This document shows, one piece after another, positions 1 through 5,214 of a stretch of DNA of 6,996 nucleotides (position 1 is its first letter; every line of letters begins with the position of its first letter). The translations under genes were made by a program, and so were the position numbers. The DNA is from Saccharicrinis sp. UBA6048 (GTDB lineage Bacteria; Bacteroidota; Bacteroidia; Bacteroidales; Marinilabiliaceae): positions 1-6,996 of the forward strand of contig DIYS01000097.1 in assembly GCA_002429115.1 (NCBI GenBank), given 5' to 3'. Under the pieces are notes generated by a model. It made no database searches. It saw only the letters and a list, made by a program, of their open reading frames with translations, and was not told the origin of the DNA.

Positions 1-66
1 ACTATCAATTTGAATGTGTCCGTAAAAGAGATGAAATTGTACATTATTTCTAGTGATTTAAGGTGA
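1..66 (+). other. possible 3' end of an upstream gene (ambiguous frame)
   Basis: Two forward frames are open from the window edge. One ends at TAG 51-53 with the tail YQFECVRKRDEIVHYF. The other ends at TGA 64-66 and finishes in LYIISSDLR. One reverse frame is also open. With at most 22 codons visible I cannot decide which, if any, is a gene, and no family is recognisable. A weak terminator-like hairpin at 84-112 favours a rightward gene ending here. Confidence 0.25.
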
Positions 67-83
67 TGGGTGCCTTGGAAAAT

Positions 84-112
84 AGTTGATTAGCAAAAAT
101 TATCAATTTTTT
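84..112 (+). terminator. weak Rho-independent terminator candidate
   Basis: AGTTGAT (84-90) can pair with ATCAATT (102-108), giving 7 pairs including one G-U wobble around an 11-nt loop, followed by a run of T to 112. The stem is AT-rich and weak. It would terminate a gene entering from the left edge, but it could equally be chance in AT-rich intergenic DNA. Confidence 0.3.
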
Positions 113-121
113 CACACTTCA

Positions 122-150
122 AATGCAACAATGTTGCATTAACAATGTTA
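122..150. promoter_or_regulatory. putative tandem Zur/Fur-family operator
   Basis: AATGCAACA (122-130), one central A (131) and TGTTGCATT (132-140) form a perfect 9-1-9 inverted repeat, the geometry of Fur-superfamily boxes. Its 9-bp core AACAATGTT (127-135) is repeated exactly at 141-149, inside a second 5-1-5 inverted repeat TAACA-A-TGTTA (140-150) whose centre lies 14 bp from the first. The pair covers the expected -33 region and touches the -7 element of the lipoprotein promoter, so bound protein should repress. Assigning it to the Fur-family regulator encoded at 3084 is inference from geometry and context. I did not find a second perfect copy in the window. Confidence 0.6.
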
Positions 151-156
151 TTTTTG
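149..156 (+). promoter_or_regulatory. -7 promoter element (TAnnTTTG) of the lipoprotein-receptor operon
   Basis: TATTTTTG matches the Bacteroidota -7 consensus TAnnTTTG exactly. Transcription should start near 160-163, leaving a leader of about 20 nt before the ATG at 183. No TTG lies at the usual 19-bp spacing upstream; that stretch is occupied by the inverted repeat described at 122-150. Confidence 0.6.
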
Positions 157-182
157 CAATCAGAAACCATAAAAGATGAATT

Positions 183-740
183 ATGAAGATTGCATTTAAC
201 TATTTACTACTAGTATTTACTTTGTTTGTAGGATTAACTTCTTGTGATAAAGATGATCCGGAAATTCCACATGAAGAAGAATTAATCACTACCTTAATTT
301 ATACGCTCACGCCGGATAATGGTGGTTCAGATGTTGTTTTATCATTTAAGGATTTAGATGGAGGAGGAAAAGATCCTGTGATTGCTACAGAAGCATTACA
401 AGCCAACATGACTTACACGGGTGTTATTAAGTTACTTAATGAGCTGGAATCACCAGCACATGATATTAGTGAAGAGGTGGAAGAAGAAGCTGACGAGCAC
501 CAGTTTTTCTTTAGTACAACAGTTGAAGGGCTAATAATTACTTATACCGATGAGGATGACAATGGTAAACCTTTAGGGTTGGAAAATCAGCTTGTTACAG
601 GTGACGCTGGTAGTGGACAACTAACTATAATTTTGCGTCATGAGCCGGCGAAAAATGCAGCAGGTGTTTCAGAAGGGGATATAACAAATGCAGGCGGTGA
701 ATCTGATATTGAAGTAACTTTTGACATTGATGTTCAATAA
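183..740 (+). CDS. surface-exposed acidic lipoprotein, probable metal-binding partner of the ZnuD-like receptor
   Basis: 185 aa. A Lys-containing N-terminus, a hydrophobic stretch (residues 7-18) and the lipobox LTSC (18-21) mark a type II signal peptide, with Cys21 the lipidated residue. The mature start C-D-K-D-D-P fits the X-K-(D/E)2-X lipoprotein export signal described in Capnocytophaga, so surface exposure is predicted. The mature domain is beta-rich by eye and strongly acidic, with a dense Glu/Asp/His patch EEVEEEADEHQFFF (97-110), other possible metal ligands at His30, His93 and His153, and an Asp/Glu-rich C-terminus. It has no cysteine beyond Cys21. It resembles proteins I recall being annotated only as hypothetical or 'type 1 periplasmic binding fold' beside TonB receptors in Bacteroidota. 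Its gene lies first in the operon, directly behind the putative Zur operator, and overlaps the receptor gene by 11 bp. A role as surface zinc scavenger or receptor lid is inference. Confidence 0.8.
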   Translation: MKIAFNYLLLVFTLFVGLTSCDKDDPEIPHEEELITTLIYTLTPDNGGSDVVLSFKDLDGGGKDPVIATEALQANMTYTGVIKLLNELESPAHDISEEVEEEADEHQFFFSTTVEGLIITYTDEDDNGKPLGLENQLVTGDAGSGQLTIILRHEPAKNAAGVSEGDITNAGGESDIEVTFDIDVQ

Positions 741-3036
741 ATTATTAATACTACTATTAAGTTTTAACTTTTCATTGATAGGGTGGTCGCAGGAATGCAA
801 TCACCTTATATCTGGTATTATAAAGGATGCTCAGACGAATGAGGCTATTCCATATGCCAGTATTTATATCGAAAGTGCCGGTAAAGGAACTGTTTCAAAT
901 GCCGATGGTACCTTCGTAATTAATCATTTGTGTGTAAGTGAAATTGAGGTAACTGTCAGTTATTTGGGCTACTTACCATACAAGCAAATCGTTAATGTTA
1001 ATACCACGAAAGAGTTTACAATTTATTTAAGGCCTCAAAGTGAGCAATTGAATGATGTAACAGTTGTAGCCGAGCAATTGTCTTCCGCACAAAGAGAAAC
1101 GCAACGTTTAAATGAAGCTATGATTCAGGAAGAAGGAAATAAAAACCTGGGTTATATGCTTGAATCTCTTTCCGGCGTCAGTGCTTTAAAAAGTGGCAGT
1201 GTCGCCAAGCCGGTAGTGCAGGGGCAGTATGGTAACAGGCTTCCTGTTTTAAATAATGGAATTGCGCAAAGTGGCCAGCAATGGGGCAATGATCATAGTC
1301 CGGAAATTGATCCGTTATCGGCAAATAAAATAAGTATAATAAGTGGTGCAGATGCATTGCAATACCAGGGACGCTCATTGGGTAATATGGTATTGGTCGA
1401 AGCAGAATCTATCAAACGACAAAATAAACTTTCGGGTCAGGCTGGTTACTTTTTTGAGTCCAATGGCTTGGGCAATGGATTAAACTTTCGATTACAAAAC
1501 TATCCATCCACAATTGCCTGGAAAGTGAACGCTACACTCAAAAAACGAGGCGACCAGCAAGCTGCAGATTATTATCTGACCAACACAGGGGTAGAGGAGG
1601 CCAATGTGGCTGTTCAATTAGAAAAAATCATTAATGAACGTTGGACTATTGATGCGTACCTGAGTTCATTCAATACACAAATTGGAGTTTTAAGAGGTTC
1701 TCATATTGGCAATTTAACAGACTTGAAAGAAGCGCTTAATCGAGATGAGCCATTCTATACCAATGATTATTTCTCATATGAGATGAATGAACCACGACAA
1801 ACGGTGAATCATCATATGCTAAAACTCAGGGCGAAATATTTTCAGAGTGATGATAAGTGGTTGAGTTTTGTATATGCTGCTCAATTCAATAATCGCAAAG
1901 AGTATGACGTTAAGCGAGGCGGACGTTCTGATATTCCAACTTTGAGTCTGCAGCAAAGTTCTCATTTTATAGAAGGAAAATATTCGACAAATGCCTGGAA
2001 AAACTGGCGGTTAAAAAGTGGGATGCAGTTTACATTTATTGATAATACAAATAATCCGGAAACCGGCATACGTCCTTTAATACCGGATTATTATTCCTAT
2101 GAAACAGGCATTTTTAGCAGTTTATCAAAACGTGTTAAGCGTTGGAACTGGAAGTTTGGTGGAAGGTACGATTACCAGATTCAAAATGTAGTTGCCATTA
2201 CATCTACAGCGCCATTTGAGATTATTCGTTACAACAATAATTTTCATAGTTATAAATTAGCTGCCGATTTGAAATACCACCTTACATCAACCACCCAACT
2301 AGATGCAGAAATTGGCTTTGCTTCTCGAAATCCAGAGGTTAATGAGCTATATAGTAATGGTCTTCACCAGGGAGTTGGAGGCATTGAGGAAGGTGATCCA
2401 AATCTAAAGGCAGAAAGCGCGCTTAAAAGTACATTAACATTAAATACGTCATTTACTCATAAGCTTCAATTTGAGGCATCTGCCTATTATCAATACATTG
2501 ATGATTACATTTATTTAAATCCAACTGGAGAACTTCGTTTAACAATTCGAGGTCCTTTCCCGGTATTTAAATACGAACAGGCCGACGCTCATATTTATGG
2601 TACCGACCTGACGGCGCACTATCATATTAATAGGAACATTAAATTCTCTGGGCAATACAGTTATTTGAAGGGGCATAATTTGGCAGAGGATATACCTTTA
2701 ATAAATATGCCATCAAACAATCTTAGGGCATCATTGCGTTATACAAAGGAGCAGTTGGGTGTATTTAAGAATCTGACTTTTGAGATTCATCAGCAATACG
2801 TATTTAAACAAGATCATTTATTGCCAGATCAGGATTATGCGCCACCACCTGATGCCTATAATTTAATTGGACTGAAATTAGCTGCTGATAATAATTTTAA
2901 ATCCTGCAGGCTGAGCTCTTATATAAAAGTAGACAACCTTTTTAATGTTTCGTATCGCGATTATATGAACCGGATGCGGTATTTCGCCGATGACCTGGGA
3001 AGGAATATTGTGATTGGAACGCTTATCTCTTTCTAA
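730..3036 (+). CDS. TonB-dependent outer-membrane receptor, ZnuD-like (probable zinc importer)
   Basis: 768 aa from the ATG at 730; an in-frame TTG at 721 adds only three residues. Order of parts: signal peptide (about 1-20); carboxypeptidase-regulatory-like domain (about 25-101) with Cys23 and Cys68, possibly a disulfide; TonB-box-like segment LNDVTVVAEQ (107-116); plug (about 125-228) with the GNRLPVLNNG and NDHSPEIDP motifs; beta barrel to the C-terminal Phe. By eye the plug and the later barrel strands align with Neisseria ZnuD: Asp188-His189 fall on ZnuD Asp99-His100, and His546 in LYSNGLH falls on the LYAHGKH segment. These ZnuD residues are zinc ligands as I remember the structure. The long His-rich loop of ZnuD is absent. 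The gene overlaps the lipoprotein gene and precedes the Fur-family gene by 47 bp. Zinc is the likeliest substrate; other metals or a metallophore remain possible. Confidence 0.85.
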   Translation: MFNKLLILLLSFNFSLIGWSQECNHLISGIIKDAQTNEAIPYASIYIESAGKGTVSNADGTFVINHLCVSEIEVTVSYLGYLPYKQIVNVNTTKEFTIYLRPQSEQLNDVTVVAEQLSSAQRETQRLNEAMIQEEGNKNLGYMLESLSGVSALKSGSVAKPVVQGQYGNRLPVLNNGIAQSGQQWGNDHSPEIDPLSANKISIISGADALQYQGRSLGNMVLVEAESIKRQNKLSGQAGYFFESNGLGNGLNFRLQNYPSTIAWKVNATLKKRGDQQAADYYLTNTGVEEANVAVQLEKIINERWTIDAYLSSFNTQIGVLRGSHIGNLTDLKEALNRDEPFYTNDYFSYEMNEPRQTVNHHMLKLRAKYFQSDDKWLSFVYAAQFNNRKEYDVKRGGRSDIPTLSLQQSSHFIEGKYSTNAWKNWRLKSGMQFTFIDNTNNPETGIRPLIPDYYSYETGIFSSLSKRVKRWNWKFGGRYDYQIQNVVAITSTAPFEIIRYNNNFHSYKLAADLKYHLTSTTQLDAEIGFASRNPEVNELYSNGLHQGVGGIEEGDPNLKAESALKSTLTLNTSFTHKLQFEASAYYQYIDDYIYLNPTGELRLTIRGPFPVFKYEQADAHIYGTDLTAHYHINRNIKFSGQYSYLKGHNLAEDIPLINMPSNNLRASLRYTKEQLGVFKNLTFEIHQQYVFKQDHLLPDQDYAPPPDAYNLIGLKLAADNNFKSCRLSSYIKVDNLFNVSYRDYMNRMRYFADDLGRNIVIGTLISF

Positions 3037-3071
3037 TAAAGTGCTAAGTTTTAATTCAATTTCGAAACTAT

Positions 3072-3079
3072 TACATTTG
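3072..3079 (+). promoter_or_regulatory. -7 promoter element (TAnnTTTG) of the Fur-family gene
   Basis: TACATTTG matches the Bacteroidota -7 consensus exactly and ends 4 nt before the ATG at 3084. The 19-bp-spaced -33 position holds TTT (3050-3052) rather than TTG. If used, transcription would begin at or within a few bases of the start codon, giving a leaderless or almost leaderless mRNA. The gene could also be read through from the receptor, as no terminator separates them. Confidence 0.5.
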
Positions 3080-3083
3080 TGCC

Positions 3084-3500
3084 ATGAAGAGTGAAGTAAG
3101 CATCAAGGAATATTTACGGGAACGAAAACTAAAAGCAACTCCTATTCGTGTTGATTTATTAAAGTTACTATCGAAGAGTGATTCAGCACTACCTTATTCC
3201 GAAATTCAACGTCATCTTAAAACTTTTGACCGGGTGACTTTATACCGGACAATTAACGCACTAATTGAAGGCGGGATTGTTCATAAGGCTTCTACATCGG
3301 GCGATGAAGTGTATTATGCATTGTGCAGTCAACAGTGCTCAAAGAGTTGCCATAAGCACGAACACATTCATTTTAAGTGTCAGGTGTGCAACGAGGTGTC
3401 TTGTCTTCATATTGATCACGCTGTAGATATAAAGATCCCGGATTATCAGATAGAGGAGGTGTCAGTGGAGGTCAAAGGAGTGTGTAAAAAATGTATGTAA
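3084..3500 (+). CDS. Fur-superfamily metalloregulator, probably Zur
   Basis: 138 aa, the usual family length, with only one possible ATG start. Residues 1-80 form the winged-helix DNA-binding domain, including LRERKLKATPIR near the N-terminus and the recognition helix region FDRVTLYRTINAL (48-60). The C-terminal dimerisation and metal-sensing part is rich in ligands. Two CxxC pairs (Cys99/Cys102 and Cys134/Cys137) match the structural zinc site. Cys81, Cys85 and Cys89 followed by HKHEHIH (90-96), plus Cys107, form an extra Cys/His cluster. In Zur proteins a cysteine takes part in the sensing site, so this composition favours Zur over Fur or PerR. The location behind a ZnuD-like receptor and a 9-1-9 operator supports that. 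It probably represses 183-3036 when zinc is sufficient. The exact metal is inferred, not shown. Confidence 0.8.
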   Translation: MKSEVSIKEYLRERKLKATPIRVDLLKLLSKSDSALPYSEIQRHLKTFDRVTLYRTINALIEGGIVHKASTSGDEVYYALCSQQCSKSCHKHEHIHFKCQVCNEVSCLHIDHAVDIKIPDYQIEEVSVEVKGVCKKCM

Positions 3501-3547
3501 AGTTCAGGTTGGTGCCTTAAGTTAATCAAGCAGATCGATGAATAAAA

Positions 3548-3579
3548 AAAGCGCAATCATAAGGAGATGATTGCGCTTT
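3548..3579. terminator. bidirectional Rho-independent terminator between the Fur-family gene and xerD
   Basis: A perfect 13-bp stem pairs 3548-3560 (AAAGCGCAATCAT) with 3567-3579 around the 6-nt loop AAGGAG. On the minus strand the hairpin is followed by seven T (complement of 3544-3550), a strong terminator for xerD, whose stop codon is 20 bp away. On the plus strand only TTT follows, so termination of the Fur-family transcript is plausible but weaker. Confidence 0.9.
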
Positions 3580-3598
3580 CGTGTTATTGTAATTAACC

Positions 3599-4498
3599 CT
3601 ACGACCTAGGATGGAATTGGATTAATGTATTTTTCAGATACTCTTTATCAAGATGAGTATAAATCTCAGTTGTGATAATAGACTCGTGTCCTAACATTTC
3701 CTGAACAGCTCTTAAGTTGGCACCACCATCAATTAGGTGAGTAGCAAATGAGTGACGGAATGTGTGAGGGCTTATGCTCTTTTCAAAACCAATCTTTTTA
3801 GTAAGATTTTTGATAATTGTAAAGATCATTACGCGAGATAGTTTTCTACCACGACGATTTAAGAATAGAATATCTTCGTCTTCTTTGTGAATTTTAAGAG
3901 TACGACGATACTCACTTAAATACAAGTTGATTTCTTTAATAGCTTTTGAGCTGATCGGCACCAAACGCTCTTTATTACCTTTTCCTTCAATTTTAATAAA
4001 TCCAGATTCGAAGAAAAGGTTAGAAATTTTCAGTTCGATAAGCTCTGAAACTCGTAAGCCACAGCTGTATAAAGTTTCAAGAATAGCTTTGTTACGCTGA
4101 CCTTCTGATTTCTTTAAGTCAATTGAGTTGATGATCAAGTCAATTTCCTGTACCGACAAGATGTCTGGTAATTTACGACCAATTTTTGGCGACTCAAGAA
4201 GCGCTGTTGGATCTTTTTCTACTTTCTCTTCAATAAGTAAGAACTTATAAAATGACTTAATTCCACTTATTACACGAGCCTGAGTTCTTGGACTGATTCC
4301 CCTTTCTCCAATCCATTCCATCATCTCTTTAAGATCAGCCAGCACTACATCTTCTGGTCCTTTGCCTTTATGCTTGTCATCTAAATAGCTAACAAGCTTG
4401 TTCAGGTCAGTAATGTAAGCGTGGATCGAATTTTCAGATAACCCCTTCTCGACTTTGAGGTAGTTTCTGAATTGACTAATTTCTGATTCCCAATTCAT
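3599..4498 (-). CDS. xerD: site-specific tyrosine recombinase XerD
   Basis: 299 aa, almost the length of E. coli XerD (298). It acts with a partner recombinase on the dif site to resolve chromosome dimers at division. The N-terminal SAM-like core-binding domain covers about residues 1-90 and the catalytic domain about 110-290. All catalytic residues are visible: Arg149 (CGLRVSEL), Lys173 in the beta-hairpin EGKGNKERLVP, His245 and Arg248 (SPHTFRHSFATHL), His271 (LGHESI) and nucleophile Tyr280 (EIYTHL). Each lies one residue beyond the E. coli XerD equivalent. The ATG at 4498 gives a family-typical N-terminus. The gene stands alone, convergent with the Fur-family gene and divergent from aroQ. 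XerC is the alternative, but length and spacing fit XerD better. No integron or phage context is present, so this is the housekeeping enzyme. Confidence 0.93.
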   Translation of the reverse strand: MNWESEISQFRNYLKVEKGLSENSIHAYITDLNKLVSYLDDKHKGKGPEDVVLADLKEMMEWIGERGISPRTQARVISGIKSFYKFLLIEEKVEKDPTALLESPKIGRKLPDILSVQEIDLIINSIDLKKSEGQRNKAILETLYSCGLRVSELIELKISNLFFESGFIKIEGKGNKERLVPISSKAIKEINLYLSEYRRTLKIHKEDEDILFLNRRGRKLSRVMIFTIIKNLTKKIGFEKSISPHTFRHSFATHLIDGGANLRAVQEMLGHESIITTEIYTHLDKEYLKNTLIQFHPRS

Positions 4499-4532
4499 AA
4501 TAGTACTTTTTATGGTATTTCCCGATTATTAA

Positions 4533-4540
4533 CAAAGTAA
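4533..4540 (-). promoter_or_regulatory. candidate -7 promoter element of xerD
   Basis: On the minus strand this reads TTACTTTG, seven of eight positions matching TAnnTTTG. It would put the transcription start about 30 nt before the ATG at 4498. No well-spaced TTG was found upstream, so the call is tentative. Confidence 0.4.
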
Positions 4541-4655
4541 AAATAAAAATTGCACTGATAACGAGCAAGAAAACTTTAAAAAAAGTTTAAAATAATGTTT
4601 ATTTTCACTATGAACTTTAGTGTTTATCAAGTTTTTTTATTCCAACAAACTATAG

Positions 4656-4663
4656 TAATTTTG
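4656..4663 (+). promoter_or_regulatory. -7 promoter element (TAnnTTTG) of aroQ
   Basis: TAATTTTG matches the Bacteroidota -7 consensus exactly. Transcription should start near 4668, leaving about 20 nt before the ATG at 4690. A T-run (4632-4638) occupies the -33 position. Confidence 0.6.
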
Positions 4664-4689
4664 GTGTCGAATTAAATTATTATTGCCTG

Positions 4690-5112
4690 ATGAAGCTATT
4701 GATAGTTAATGGACCCAACCTGAATTTACTTGGTAAGCGAGAGCCGGGAATATATGGTAATGTTTCTTTCGAAGATTTTTTGGTTGAGTTGAAAAATGAA
4801 TATCCTTCGCATGCAATTGATTATTTCCAATCTAATATTGAAGGTGAAATAATCGATAAGATTCATGAAGTGGGTTTTGAGATAGATGGGATAATTATTA
4901 ATGCGGGTGCTTACACACACACATCATTGGCAATAGCCGATGCAATTTCAGCTATATCTAGTCCAGTAATCGAAGTTCACATTAGTAATGTACATCAGCG
5001 AGAAGAGGTGAGGCATTATTCATTTTTGTCGCCAGTATGTAAAGGTGTTATTGCAGGGTTTGGCCTCGACTCTTATCGATTAGCTATTGAGGCTTTTAGG
5101 GAAATAAGATAG
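4690..5112 (+). CDS. aroQ: type II 3-dehydroquinate dehydratase
   Basis: 140 aa, the usual length of this dodecameric cytosolic family. It converts 3-dehydroquinate to 3-dehydroshikimate, the third step of the shikimate route to aromatic amino acids. Signature segments appear in order: NGPNLNLLGKREPGIYG (7-23) with Arg17 and catalytic Tyr22 on the mobile lid; FQSNIEGEIIDKIHE (46-60); INAGAYTHTS (70-79) with Asn71 and His77; EVHISNVHQREEVRHYS (95-111) with catalytic His97 and Arg108; and the GFGLDSYRLAIEA tail. The lid reads REPGIYG where Glu is more common before IYG, a mild change. The ATG at 4690 begins exactly at the conserved N-terminal strand. It is divergent from xerD and lies 102 bp before pyk in the same direction, so some co-transcription with pyk is possible; no terminator was seen between them. 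Confidence 0.95.
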   Translation: MKLLIVNGPNLNLLGKREPGIYGNVSFEDFLVELKNEYPSHAIDYFQSNIEGEIIDKIHEVGFEIDGIIINAGAYTHTSLAIADAISAISSPVIEVHISNVHQREEVRHYSFLSPVCKGVIAGFGLDSYRLAIEAFREIR

Positions 5113-5145
5113 GAAATTATTAAAATACATTGTTATAAATAATTT

Positions 5146-5172
5146 AACCTGGGTTGGGGAGGAACCTTGGTT
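5146..5172. repeat. tandem AACC-N2-GGTT repeat in the pyk leader
   Basis: AACCTGGGTT (5146-5155) and AACCTTGGTT (5163-5172) differ at one base, lie 17 bp apart start to start, and each is an AACC/GGTT inverted repeat with a 2-bp centre. They flank GGGGAGG. This could be a pair of sites for a dimeric regulator of pyk, or RNA segments that can pair in more than one way. It is GC-rich relative to its surroundings. Function unknown. Confidence 0.45.
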
Positions 5173-5214
5173 AGGTTTTACTTAATTGTTGCATACCATC
5201 AAGAAAAATTAATT

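Noticed and set aside
176..199. Seven-codon ORF (ATG AAT TAT ... TAA) overlapping the lipoprotein start in another frame
   Set aside because: Too short to judge as a regulatory upstream ORF. The next ATG, 7 nt on, opens a full gene with a signal peptide, and nothing else supports translation of the short frame.
790..798. Cys23 of the receptor as a lipoprotein cysteine
   Set aside because: The residues before it (W-S-Q-E-C) do not form a lipobox. The signal peptide looks like type I, and the Cys more likely pairs with Cys68.
3599..4498. Tyrosine recombinase as integrase of a mobile element
   Set aside because: Length, catalytic spacing and housekeeping neighbours match XerD. No attachment-site repeats, phage or integron genes are nearby, and the tRNA is on the far side of pyk.
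5127..5135. ACATTGTTA, a reverse-strand partial match to the AACAATGTT operator core
   Set aside because: Only one half is good, it lies in AT-rich sequence, and it has no second copy. Chance is sufficient.
5187..5194. TGTTGCAT half-site of the putative Zur operator in the pyk leader
   Set aside because: The opposite half (5177-5185, TTTACTTAA) bears no resemblance to AATGCAACA, so no dimer site is formed.
5167..5214. Upstream TTG start extending pyruvate kinase by 16 residues
   Set aside because: The extra residues match nothing in the family. The ATG at 5215 begins the conserved KFTKIVAT strand, and the extension runs through the leader repeat.
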